In this document: piece by piece, positions 13,643 through 21,739 of the stretch
How the letters are laid out: each line of letters opens with the position of its first letter
Numbering within the stretch: the stretch's first letter is position 1
Origin: SIG299 sp045593825
Lineage (GTDB): Bacteria; Bacillota; Clostridia; Lachnospirales; Lachnospiraceae
Direction of reading: 5' to 3'
Length of the DNA: 30,107 nucleotides
Assembly: GCA_045593825.1 (NCBI GenBank)
Contig: JAZNXI010000127.1
Coordinates: 1 to 30,107, forward strand
Translations under genes and position numbers: made by a program
Notes under the pieces: generated by a model
The model's database searches: none
What the model was told of the DNA's origin: nothing
What the model saw: the letters and a program-made list of their open reading frames with translations, nothing else

Positions 13643-14923
13643 ATGAAAAAACTTTTGGTGCCGGAGGGAAAGCTCCGGGATGCCATGGAGCTGTATCCGG
13701 GTAAAACCAGGGAAGAGGTCCGGGAGTTGCTTTACAAAGAAGTGAAGAAAAAACTTCTTCCGGGAATAATGGCGGGAGTGTTTTTTCTGGTACTGGCGGT
13801 ATTTGCGGGGCAAAAGCCACAGGAGGAGGGCATTTTACGCCCGGCTCCCGGAAAAGAGCCGATATCGGTACCGGTGCAGGTTGAGCTGGAATCGGGATTG
13901 ACCAAATTTCCGGTAAGTGTCGGAGCTTTGGAATATGAGGAAAGCCGGATAGAGGAGCTTCACCGGGAGGCGGAGCAGTATCTTAGTGATGTGGTGCCGG
14001 GGGAAAACGAAAGCTTTGGGAAGGTCACGCAAGGCTTGTCGTTTCCTGCGGTGTTACCGCAAACCGGCGGAGATATTACCTGGAGTACGGATGCGCCCTG
14101 GCTGATAACGGCGGAGGGCGAGGTTTTGAACCAAGGACTGGAAGCGCCTGAGACGGTGGAAATCACTGCAAAAATATCCTATGGTTCTGAAATCCGGGTG
14201 TTTGCAAGAACAGTTACCGTATATCCGGCGGTGTATACCGAGGAAGAAGTGCTGTTACAAAAACTGCAAAAGGAGCTGGCTTCCAAGGAGGAAGAAACAA
14301 GAACCAAGGAACGTTTTTTTCTGCCGGAAGAGGTGCTGGGATATCCGGTGCAACAGGTAGTAAACGCCGGGTTTAGTGCGGCCGGATTTTTGGTGCTTCT
14401 TTCTGTGGCGGTTCCTCTTTTGTTGTATTCCGGTTATTTCGGCAAGCTGGATACAAGACGGAAAGAACGGAAGGAGCAGGCCGAGGGCTGCTATTCGGAA
14501 TTTGTCACCAAGCTTTCATTGTTGTTGGCGGCAGGCAATTCCGTGCGGCAGGCCTTTGTGCGGCTGGCAGCGGAATATGAAAAGAATTATGGCACGTCCC
14601 ATGTACTGGCAGCAGAACTGCGGGTAACAAAGCAGGAGTTGGATAACGGCCGCTCCGAGACCGTAGTGTATGAGGATTTTGGCCGGCGCCTCGGTGTGTT
14701 GGCGTACCGGCGCATGGCGTCTTTGTTAACTCAAAGTGTTTCCAGGGGCGTGCAGGGCATGAGAAATTTATTGTTACAGGAGGCAAAGGAAGTGATGGCG
14801 CAGGAAAAAGCACACATCCGGCAAAAGGGAGAGCAGGCGGGAACCAAGCTGCTGCTGCCTATGATGGGAATGTTGTTTTTGGTATTTGCTATTCTTCTTG
14901 TGCCGGCATTTCAATCATTTTAA
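13643..14923 (+). CDS. tadC: TadC-like platform protein with inserted Ig-like extracytoplasmic domain
   Basis: The C-terminal half is a TadC-type T2SSF domain: a membrane segment at about 243-264, cytoplasmic helices 280-400 (TKLSLLLAAGNSVRQAFVRL, YEDFGRRLGVLAYRRM, LLTQSVSRGVQGMRNLLLQE) and a last membrane segment at 403-422. At 426 residues it is much longer than usual TadC (about 300). The extra part is residues 57-230 between the first membrane segment (40-56) and the second. Within it, 130-196 reads like an atypical bacterial Ig-like strand pattern (FPAVLP, GDITWSTDAPWLITAEGEV, VEITAKISYG, FARTVTVYP). This insert should face outside. GGAGGG lies seven bases before ATG 13643. The Flp pilin gene follows. 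Confidence 0.85.
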   Translation: MKKLLVPEGKLRDAMELYPGKTREEVRELLYKEVKKKLLPGIMAGVFFLVLAVFAGQKPQEEGILRPAPGKEPISVPVQVELESGLTKFPVSVGALEYEESRIEELHREAEQYLSDVVPGENESFGKVTQGLSFPAVLPQTGGDITWSTDAPWLITAEGEVLNQGLEAPETVEITAKISYGSEIRVFARTVTVYPAVYTEEEVLLQKLQKELASKEEETRTKERFFLPEEVLGYPVQQVVNAGFSAAGFLVLLSVAVPLLLYSGYFGKLDTRRKERKEQAEGCYSEFVTKLSLLLAAGNSVRQAFVRLAAEYEKNYGTSHVLAAELRVTKQELDNGRSETVVYEDFGRRLGVLAYRRMASLLTQSVSRGVQGMRNLLLQEAKEVMAQEKAHIRQKGEQAGTKLLLPMMGMLFLVFAILLVPAFQSF

Positions 14924-14935
14924 GGAGGAATTTTT

Positions 14936-15106
14936 ATGGAAGAAATGGATTTACGGCAGGACAACCGGGGTGTCGGAGTAATTGAAATTGTATTAATTTT
15001 GGTGATTCTCATCGGTCTGGTGCTTGTTTTTAAAGAGCAGATTACCGCCATTGTCAACAATGCATTTACCGCCATTTCCGGAGATGCGGGTAAAATTATC
15101 AATTAG
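14936..15106 (+). CDS. flp: Flp/Tad major pilin
   Basis: This 56-residue type IVb prepilin is the main subunit of the Flp pilus. The leader MEEMDLRQDNRG ends in Gly, followed by VGVIEIVLILVILIGLVLVF. Cleavage after Gly12 would put Glu at position +5 of the mature pilin, the classic prepilin peptidase site before the hydrophobic helix. The tail (KEQITAIVNNAFTAISGDAG) matches the short Flp type, giving a mature pilin of 44 residues. TAAGGAGGAATTTTT precedes ATG 14936, the best ribosome site in the operon, in keeping with high expression. It starts 12 bases after the TadC-like stop, and its TAG is immediately followed by the ATG of the DUF5702 gene. Confidence 0.93.
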   Translation: MEEMDLRQDNRGVGVIEIVLILVILIGLVLVFKEQITAIVNNAFTAISGDAGKIIN

Positions 15107-17479
15107 ATGAAAAAAGGAAGTATTACGGTGTTTTTGTCCCTGATTCTGGTGCTGGTATTTTCTTTTTTGCTGACAACCCTGGAGGCGGCCAGAATCCGCG
15201 GGGCAACGGCTTATGTTTCCATGATAACGGACATGGCGGGAGACTCTTTTCTGGCGTCTTATTATTATCCATTGTTTCAGAATTACCGTATTTTCGGGGT
15301 GGATGCCGGGGATGACGAGGGTTTCTTTTCTCAGGAAAAGCTGAAAGAAGGAATCAAGGAAAATTTGTCCTTTGGGTTGTCCGGCACCTCGGGAGGATTA
15401 CTAAAATTTAAGGAAACTGATGTAGACCGGATGCAGTGTAACTATTTGCTTGAGGATAACTGCGAAGCCTTTTATTCCCAGATTAAACAGCAGGTGGTGC
15501 TGGACGGACTCTCTCTCGGACTGAGCGAATTGTTTACAAAAGAGCAGTTTACGGAGGCGGGTGTGGTAGGCGAGATTTACCGGGAGCAGGAGGAAGCCCT
15601 GGCAGTAACCGCCACGGTAACGGAGGAACTGTTGAAGCTTATGGAATTGACGGATGGTATCCGCATGGGCGAAAACGGTATTGCCTTTGACAAAAACGGA
15701 AGGATGCAGGTGGAAGAACATTTTATTAAGCGGCCGGTTTCCATGAGCCAATCCCAGCTTCGGGAGCTTTTTGGTAATGAAGAGGTGTACAATACGGTTT
15801 CCGGCAGCTTTTGCCGGGCAGAGGAAGCAGCGGCACAGGTTGTCAGTCTGCTTTCGGAGGTGCAGTGGCTGGAGAGCCGGATATCATCATCAGAATATTA
15901 TATTTGGTACTATAATTATCAAATTCAGGAACTTCAAAAGGAGTACGATGCAGAGAAAAAGCGTCTGGAAAAAGAACCGGATACGGATAAAACCCTGCTT
16001 TTGGAACTGGAGAAGGACTACAAGGAAAAAATAGAGGAAAAGGAAGCTCTGATAACGGCAGAAGAAAATGTAAAGGCCGGATATGAGCTAAGTAAAAGCA
16101 GTAATCTTTCTGCGGCAAAGCTACAGTACGGGGAATTGAACCGTGTTCTGGAAGGAGCGCAGGAAGTGCTGGAGGATGCTCTTAAGGTAACGGAGCGTCT
16201 GGAGAAAAAACAGGCGGTGGCAAAGCTTGCCGTGGAGGCGTATGAGAACTTTTTGGAGGGCATGAAAGAAAAACTTTCCGGGGAATTGTATGAGGTGTTT
16301 TTAAAGGAACTGGAAAAGATGAAAATTTATGCCGGACTGGATGAACGGGGCTTTTCCCTGCCACGCATAAGACAGACTCTGCAAAATAACAAAGCGCTTT
16401 TGGATGCACTTTCCCTGCCCCGTTTTTCGTACTCTGATATTTCCGGGATGATAACTGGGTTATCTGCGGTGAAAGACCGTATGGATGAATATTCCCTGGA
16501 GGGCCTTTGGTTTTCCTATGGGGAAATTGTGGTGGCAGAACAGACCTTTCAGAATGTCACCGGCTTTTTGGCGGAGCTTCTGACCACCGGAATTTTATCT
16601 TTGGTGGGAATTTCGGAAGAAGAGCAATCGGGGCGCAGCCTGTCGGGAACCGATCTTCCTTCGGCAGGATTGGAGAGGGAAAGCTTTCTGGAAGAACTGA
16701 TGGCGTGTATCGAGGAGGTGCGGACGCTGTTTCAAAGCGGCGGAATCGGAGAGGTGTTATCCGCGGCGGGAAATTCCATGCTGAACGGAACGGCCCTGGA
16801 ACTCTACAGTATGAAATATTTCCGGTGTTTCGGGGAGGCTTCTCCGTACACCAGGTTGAATTACGAGCGGGAATATTTGATTTTTGGAAAGGACGAGGAT
16901 AAAAGCAACCTTCTCTCCATGGTACTGTACCTGGTGGCAATCCGGACACTGCTTAACATGGTAATGATTTTAAAACAGCCGGACCGGGTGTTACAGTTGG
17001 AGGCACTTTCTGCGGGAGTGGCCGGGTTTACCGGTATGCCGGTACTGGCAGCAGTGGTAAAATACAGCATTTTGCTGCTGTGGTCGGTGGAGGAAGGCCT
17101 GGTGGATGCGGCAGCACTTTTGCAAGGAAAACGCATTGCCGTGGTTAGTCCGGGGAGAGTGGCTTTTGGCGAACTGTTTTTGATGAACAAGGCGGCAATC
17201 GGGCGGAAGGCCACACTTTGTCCGGATGGCATCGGCGCGGCATATACGGATTATCTGGCATTGATTTCTTTGACAAGGCGTACAACGGTAAAGATGTACC
17301 GGGCGCTGGATTTAATTCAGGAAAATATCCGCATCCGTTATAGGGACAGTTTCCGGATTCGGAATGTGGTAACCGGAGTATCCTTCCAAACGGCAACAAA
17401 GCTGCAGCCATTGTTTGATATGGGTATGTTTTTGCCTGCAGCCTATGAAATGAAAAAAGAAAAAGAAGCGGCATATTAG
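15107..17479 (+). CDS. DUF5702-type large pilus-associated protein
   Basis: This 790-residue protein begins KKGSITVFLSLILVLVFSFL, then TTLEAARIRGATAYVSM, the pattern of the DUF5702 family. That family has a TadE-like N-terminal membrane helix with an extracytoplasmic body and is found in clostridial Tad loci. Residues about 245-400 form long charged coiled-coil helices (EKKRLEKE, DYKEKIEEKEALI). Hydrophobic stretches occur near 602-623 and 645-670, and the end is basic and acidic-rich. Molecular function is unknown; a minor pilin, a tip or a scaffold are possible. Its ATG touches the Flp stop with no gap and no strong ribosome site of its own, so it probably depends on coupled translation from the pilin gene and is made at a lower level. 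Confidence 0.85.
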   Translation: MKKGSITVFLSLILVLVFSFLLTTLEAARIRGATAYVSMITDMAGDSFLASYYYPLFQNYRIFGVDAGDDEGFFSQEKLKEGIKENLSFGLSGTSGGLLKFKETDVDRMQCNYLLEDNCEAFYSQIKQQVVLDGLSLGLSELFTKEQFTEAGVVGEIYREQEEALAVTATVTEELLKLMELTDGIRMGENGIAFDKNGRMQVEEHFIKRPVSMSQSQLRELFGNEEVYNTVSGSFCRAEEAAAQVVSLLSEVQWLESRISSSEYYIWYYNYQIQELQKEYDAEKKRLEKEPDTDKTLLLELEKDYKEKIEEKEALITAEENVKAGYELSKSSNLSAAKLQYGELNRVLEGAQEVLEDALKVTERLEKKQAVAKLAVEAYENFLEGMKEKLSGELYEVFLKELEKMKIYAGLDERGFSLPRIRQTLQNNKALLDALSLPRFSYSDISGMITGLSAVKDRMDEYSLEGLWFSYGEIVVAEQTFQNVTGFLAELLTTGILSLVGISEEEQSGRSLSGTDLPSAGLERESFLEELMACIEEVRTLFQSGGIGEVLSAAGNSMLNGTALELYSMKYFRCFGEASPYTRLNYEREYLIFGKDEDKSNLLSMVLYLVAIRTLLNMVMILKQPDRVLQLEALSAGVAGFTGMPVLAAVVKYSILLLWSVEEGLVDAAALLQGKRIAVVSPGRVAFGELFLMNKAAIGRKATLCPDGIGAAYTDYLALISLTRRTTVKMYRALDLIQENIRIRYRDSFRIRNVVTGVSFQTATKLQPLFDMGMFLPAAYEMKKEKEAAY

Positions 17480-17495
17480 AGGGAGGTGCATTCCG

Positions 17496-18386
17496 GTGCC
17501 TGTTCTTAAAGCAAAAATCAGAGTTTACTGTGCATCTTTTGTTAAAAATATCTTTGGGCAATTTAGATTTTTTTCTTGTGCCATCTCTCCCAAAACGAAG
17601 GGTACCATATCAGTAAAGAATAAGAACAGGTACCGGAGTGCATCTCTTACTACGGAAGCGGCATTGGCATTTCCGGTGTTTTTCTTCGGGATATATATGC
17701 TGTGGCAGTTGTTTTTACTGCTGTTGTTCCAGATGTCGGTGTGTCGGGAAATAACGGATGCTGCCATGAAATATGCCCACCTGGGTTATCCGGAAAGAAA
17801 GGCGGAGGAACAGGAGGCAGAAATTTCCTGGCTGTATCAGCCACTGTTTTGGAATGCCCTGCCGGAGTCGGACAGGGCAAAACAGATGTGGGTGCTTTGT
17901 CTTCCCGAGGAAGAAGGCAGTATTCAGGTGAGGGTCAGCTACCGGTTTGTTTGTGAGGCCGTGTTGTTTTCCGAACTGTCCCTTCCGGTGCAGCAAAACT
18001 TCCGTTTTACTCCTTATGTTGGGGAAACGGACCCGGATTTGTTTGCCACGGAGGAAGACAAAGAGGATATGGTATATGTTACGGAATACGGAACGGTATA
18101 TCATGAATCCAGGGCCTGCGGGTATCTGAATGTGGTGGTTCGGCCGGTACAGAAAGATAAAGTAAGCGAGGAACGGAATTCCTTTGGAAGAAGATACACT
18201 TTGTGCGAGCGGTGTGATGACAGGGAAGCTACGGAAACGGTGTACATTTCCGACGGAGGAACCAAGTATCATCTGGTGGCAGGGTGTCCGGCCCTAAAGC
18301 GGACGGTCAGGTCGCAGCCCCGGGAGGAGGTCCAACTTCCGGCCTGTCATAAGTGTGGAAACAGAAAAGAAAAACAGGAGGAGTAA
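17496..18386 (+). CDS. TadE-like pseudopilin with two tandem Cys/His knuckles (GTG start)
   Basis: This is a 296-residue protein. Residues 46-80 are a TadE-type pseudopilin segment (RYRSASLTTEAALAFP then a 20-residue hydrophobic helix), preceded by an unusually long 45-residue basic leader. After an extracytoplasmic middle, the C-terminus has two copies of one unit: VYVTEYGTVYHESRACGYL (193-211) with CERC (237-240), and VYISDGGTKYHLVAGCPAL (249-267) with CHKC (284-287). Each gives YHxxxxC plus CxxC, a likely Zn or other metal site. GTG 17496 is chosen because GGGAGG lies nine bases upstream. It follows the DUF5702 gene by 16 bases and precedes the prepilin peptidase by two. The knuckle pair is unusual for a TadE protein; its role is unknown. 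Confidence 0.82.
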   Translation: MPVLKAKIRVYCASFVKNIFGQFRFFSCAISPKTKGTISVKNKNRYRSASLTTEAALAFPVFFFGIYMLWQLFLLLLFQMSVCREITDAAMKYAHLGYPERKAEEQEAEISWLYQPLFWNALPESDRAKQMWVLCLPEEEGSIQVRVSYRFVCEAVLFSELSLPVQQNFRFTPYVGETDPDLFATEEDKEDMVYVTEYGTVYHESRACGYLNVVVRPVQKDKVSEERNSFGRRYTLCERCDDREATETVYISDGGTKYHLVAGCPALKRTVRSQPREEVQLPACHKCGNRKEKQEE

Positions 18387-18388
18387 AA

Positions 18389-18805
18389 ATGGAAGCGGCA
18401 GAGTGGGTAATGCTGGCTGTTTTGGCGGGATTTGCGGTATATGATGTTAAAACAAAAACGATTCCGGTAGTTGCGGTGGCGGTAGCGGCAGCAGGTGTGT
18501 TGCTATACCGGTTGTGCGCAGGATTTCATGTTGCGGAACTTGCGGTAGGATTGGTGCCGGGAGCGTTGGTTTTATTGCTTGCCATTGTCACCAAAGAAAG
18601 CATCGGTATAGGAGACGGTCTGATGTTGTGCGTGCTGGGAATGTTTTGCGGCTGGCGGCAATGTCTGGCTGTGTTTGGGATGGCCCTGGTGCTGTCCGCG
18701 GTGCTCGCTATGGTACTGCTGGTGTGCCGGAGAGCGGGAAGAAAAACCGAACTGCCTTTTCTGCCCAGTCTGTTTGGCGGATATTTGTTGTTTTATATAT
18801 GGTGA
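18389..18805 (+). CDS. Prepilin peptidase (TadV/CpaA type, A24 family)
   Basis: This aspartic membrane protease cleaves the Flp prepilin and pseudopilin leaders. The 138-residue, multi-helix protein has the two A24 catalytic aspartates: AVYDVKTKTIP (Asp at residue 18) and GIGDGLML (GxGD). Its length fits the short CpaA/TadV type lacking the methylase domain. ATG 18389 follows AGGAGGAG by five bases. A longer in-frame reading from 18353 runs into the previous gene and has no ribosome site. Its stop overlaps the next start by seven bases. Presence of the processing enzyme inside the operon supports that the Flp and TadE-like products are real substrates. Confidence 0.92.
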   Translation: MEAAEWVMLAVLAGFAVYDVKTKTIPVVAVAVAAAGVLLYRLCAGFHVAELAVGLVPGALVLLLAIVTKESIGIGDGLMLCVLGMFCGWRQCLAVFGMALVLSAVLAMVLLVCRRAGRKTELPFLPSLFGGYLLFYIW

Positions 18806-19014
18806 AAAAGAGGAAAGTAAAAGCAGGTTTTACGGTGGAGGCTGCATTGGTGTGCCCTTTCCTGTGTTTGATTTTATGCGGAATGCTGCAGTTTACCCTG
18901 CAGCTGTATCATCGGGTAGATGCTTTTGCGGATACGTTGGTACAGGAGCAAAGACAGGTGGTGCCGGCAAACCGGCTCATCCGGTTGGAAGCAGTTATAG
19001 AGGATGTTTTTTAG
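18799..19014 (+). CDS. Small TadE-like pseudopilin
   Basis: This 71-residue protein begins with a short basic leader MVKKRKVKAG, followed by FTVEAALVCPFLCLILCGML, the TadE/pseudopilin signature (Gly, then Glu four residues on, then a hydrophobic helix). A short helical tail follows. It is much smaller than usual TadE proteins, being just the N-terminal helix plus about 35 residues. ATG 18799 overlaps the prepilin peptidase stop by seven bases and has no good ribosome site, so translation is probably coupled. The frame is open further upstream inside the peptidase gene, but that part is a shadow. It is likely a minor pilus component. Confidence 0.8.
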   Translation: MVKKRKVKAGFTVEAALVCPFLCLILCGMLQFTLQLYHRVDAFADTLVQEQRQVVPANRLIRLEAVIEDVF

Positions 19015-19023
19015 GAGGCAAGA

Positions 19024-20169
19024 ATGCAGGTTGAGTATATAAAAGAGTGGATGGATACTTATTTGTGGGTGTTGCCGGATACGGACAGTCCGGAGTCTTT
19101 TGAAGAAAAAATGATACAGTGTAATCCCGGTGGAGGCTGGCTCCCATTTACCAGACAAAGTAAGAACGGGGAAGATTATTTATGCTACAAGGTAACCGGA
19201 AAGAAAGCATTAAACAGTATTTATGCGGCACTTCCCATGGGAGAGCGGCAGATACGTTCCATTTTGGGACAGTTATTTGCTACGCTGGAACAGGGCAGGG
19301 AATATTTGCTTTCGGAGGATGATTTTGTGCTGGCGCCTAACTATATTTTCGCCACCCTTCCCCACATGACCCTGGAGCTATGTTACGTGCCCGGGTATGG
19401 GGTTCCCTTGAGGGAGCAGCTAGAGGGTTTATTTGAGTATCTGTTAAACCGTGTGGATTATGAAGATAAGCAGGCGGTAAACCTGGTGTATGACTGCTAT
19501 ATGTTCTGCATGCGGGAAAAGGGCGGTCTGACAGAAATAAAGAAGCTTCTGGCAGAGGATATGAAGCAGAATAAACCGGAGAACAGCATGAAGGAGAAGC
19601 CGGTAGTTGAACAACCGCTACCGGAGCAAATAACGGAGCAATCTTCCGAAGCGAAGAAAAGTGCAGTCTACACAGAGGCAAGGCAGGAACAGCGTAAACC
19701 GGAGTCTGCTTCCTATGTATCCTGGCTGACGGAAAAAATATTTCCGTGGAAACGCCGGGAGCCTGCCCTGGTGGCTGAAGAGGAAGAGACATATACCGCA
19801 GGCAGCGGTGCGATTTCTCCGGTGGAGGATAACGACTGCACGGTGTTACTTTCCGCACCGTCAAAACCTGCCGGTCCGGAGCTTATCTGTGAACAGACCG
19901 GGGAGGTGGTGCCCCTTTCCAAGTTTCCGTTTTATATGGGCAGTGCCAAGGAATTCGCGGATTTTGTCCCGGCAGTGGAAGGGGTCAGCCGGATTCACTG
20001 CTGCATCAGCAAGCGGGAAAACAACTATTATCTTTCCGATTTGAATTCCACCAACGGCACGTATTTAAACGGAAAAGAAGTGGTGCCGGGAAAAGAAGTT
20101 TTGTTGTCGGCAAATGACGAACTAAAGATTTGTTCACAGGAATTTTATATTAAATTTCCTTGTCACTAG
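19024..20169 (+). CDS. FHA-domain protein with DUF6382-like N-terminus
   Basis: This is a 381-residue, apparently cytosolic protein. The N-terminal 175 residues (MQVEYIKEWMDTYLWVLPDT, LLNRVDYEDKQAVNLVYDCY) match the DUF6382 pattern seen in clostridial FHA proteins. A low-complexity linker rich in Glu, Pro and Lys follows. The C-terminal 95 residues are an FHA domain with SRIHCCISK and LNSTNGTYLNG, the conserved phosphothreonine-binding loops; the usual initial Gly-Arg is Gly-Ser here. FHA domains bind phosphothreonine, so the pilus is probably regulated through a Ser/Thr kinase encoded elsewhere. TTAGGAGG precedes ATG 19024. It is the last gene of the Tad operon, and its 3' end carries the -35 of the glpK promoter. 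Confidence 0.88.
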   Translation: MQVEYIKEWMDTYLWVLPDTDSPESFEEKMIQCNPGGGWLPFTRQSKNGEDYLCYKVTGKKALNSIYAALPMGERQIRSILGQLFATLEQGREYLLSEDDFVLAPNYIFATLPHMTLELCYVPGYGVPLREQLEGLFEYLLNRVDYEDKQAVNLVYDCYMFCMREKGGLTEIKKLLAEDMKQNKPENSMKEKPVVEQPLPEQITEQSSEAKKSAVYTEARQEQRKPESASYVSWLTEKIFPWKRREPALVAEEEETYTAGSGAISPVEDNDCTVLLSAPSKPAGPELICEQTGEVVPLSKFPFYMGSAKEFADFVPAVEGVSRIHCCISKRENNYYLSDLNSTNGTYLNGKEVVPGKEVLLSANDELKICSQEFYIKFPCH

Positions 20170-20188
20170 ATGCGGAAACTGCTATACT
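20160..20188 (+). promoter_or_regulatory. glpK promoter
   Basis: TTGTCA (20160-20165), 17-base spacer, TATACT (20183-20188). The -35 overlaps the last codons of the FHA gene. No terminator lies between, so some read-through from the Tad operon is possible. Confidence 0.7.
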
Positions 20189-20236
20189 TTTCTTATGGGG
20201 TTTGTATAGAGCAAACAAAGAAAAGGAGACAGGCAG

Positions 20237-21736
20237 ATGCAGAAAAAATATATTATGGCACTGGATCAGGGTACTACCAGTTCCCGGTGCATTTTATTTG
20301 ATAAGAGCGGAAGAATTTGCAGCATGGCCCAGAGGGAATTTGAACAGATTTATCCGAATCCGGGCTGGGTGGAGCATAACCCGATGGAAATCTGGTCTTC
20401 CCAGCTTGGCGTAGTAACCGAGGCGTTAGCCAAAATCGGTGCAGATGCAGAAGAAATAGCGGCACTGGGTATTACCAACCAGAGAGAAACCACCATTGTA
20501 TGGAACCGTCACACCGGACTTCCGGTGTACAATGCCATTGTCTGGCAGTGTCACCGTACTGCGGGTATGGTGGAGCAGCTGGTGGAGGAAGGCTTTGGCG
20601 AAGTAATCAAGGCAAAAACCGGACTGGTGCCGGACGCTTATTTTTCCGCCACAAAAATCACCTGGATTTTGGATAACGTGCCGGGTGCCAGAGCGGCGGC
20701 AGAGGCCGGAGATTTATTGTTCGGTACGGTAGATACCTGGCTGATTTGGAACTTGACCAAAGGCAGAATCCACGTGACGGATTATACCAACGCTTCACGT
20801 ACCATGTTATTTGATATCCACAATCTTTGCTGGGACGAGGAACTTTTGGCAAAACTCCGCATTCCAAAGAGTATGCTGCCGGAGGTAAAACCGTCCAGCT
20901 GTGTATACGGTAAAACTGACAAGGCGTTGCTCGGCGGAGAAATTATCATCAGTGGCGCGGCAGGTGACCAACAGGCGGCGTTGTTTGGGCAGTGCTGTTT
21001 TGATAAAGGTGATGTTAAGAACACCTATGGTACCGGCTGTTTCCTGTTAATGAATACGGGAACTGAGGCTGTGGATTCCAAAAACGGACTGATTACAACC
21101 ATCGCGGCTAGTACCGAGGATAAGGTGGAATATGCCTTAGAGGGCAGTGTATTTGTGGCGGGAGCAGCTATCCAGTGGCTTCGTGACGGCCTGCGCATGA
21201 TTCGTTCTGCGGGTCAGTCCCAGGAGTATGCGGAGGAAGTAGAGGATACCGCCGGCATGTATATTGTACCGGCCTTTTCCGGTCTTGGGGCCCCATATTG
21301 GGACCAGCACGCCCGTGGCACCATTGTAGGCTTAACCAGAGGCTGCTCCAAGGAGCATTTTATCCGGGCAACACTGGAATCCATTGCGTATCAGTCCCAT
21401 AGTGTGCTGCACGCTATGGAGCAGGACGTAGAAACGGATATTACCACATTAAAGGTGGACGGCGGCGCCAGTGCCAATGACTTTTTAATGCAGTTTCAGG
21501 CTGACATTATGAATGCTACGGTGCATCGCCCGGGCTGTATTGAAACAACTGCTCTGGGGGCGGCATATTTAGCCGGTCTGGCGGTGGGATACTTTAAAGA
21601 TAAAGAGGAAATCAAGGAAAACTGGCAGTTAGCAAGAGAATTTACACCTGCCATGGAAGAAAACCGACGCAATAAACTGCTGCACGGCTGGGACAAGGCG
21701 GTTCGCTGTGCCCGTTGCTGGCAGGAAGAGGACTAA
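20237..21736 (+). CDS. glpK: Glycerol kinase
   Basis: GlpK (FGGY family) phosphorylates glycerol with ATP to glycerol-3-phosphate in the cytosol. The 499-residue length is exact for the family. Signatures: ALDQGTTSSRCILFD at 8-22, GWVEHNPMEIW near 45, ITNQRETTIVWNRHTGLPVY near 80, GAPYWDQHARGTIVGLTRG near 350 and VDGGASANDFLMQFQADIM near 410. AAGGAG sits eight bases before ATG 20237. The usual partners glpF and glpD are not adjacent; instead a rhomboid protease gene starts three bases after its stop, suggesting a mixed operon 20237-23816. Confidence 0.97.
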   Translation: MQKKYIMALDQGTTSSRCILFDKSGRICSMAQREFEQIYPNPGWVEHNPMEIWSSQLGVVTEALAKIGADAEEIAALGITNQRETTIVWNRHTGLPVYNAIVWQCHRTAGMVEQLVEEGFGEVIKAKTGLVPDAYFSATKITWILDNVPGARAAAEAGDLLFGTVDTWLIWNLTKGRIHVTDYTNASRTMLFDIHNLCWDEELLAKLRIPKSMLPEVKPSSCVYGKTDKALLGGEIIISGAAGDQQAALFGQCCFDKGDVKNTYGTGCFLLMNTGTEAVDSKNGLITTIAASTEDKVEYALEGSVFVAGAAIQWLRDGLRMIRSAGQSQEYAEEVEDTAGMYIVPAFSGLGAPYWDQHARGTIVGLTRGCSKEHFIRATLESIAYQSHSVLHAMEQDVETDITTLKVDGGASANDFLMQFQADIMNATVHRPGCIETTALGAAYLAGLAVGYFKDKEEIKENWQLAREFTPAMEENRRNKLLHGWDKAVRCARCWQEED

Positions 21737-21739
21737 ACC

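Noticed and set aside
18514..18798. Long frame upstream of the small TadE-like gene
   Set aside because: It runs inside the prepilin peptidase gene in another frame with low-quality sequence. Only codons from ATG 18799 carry the pseudopilin signature.
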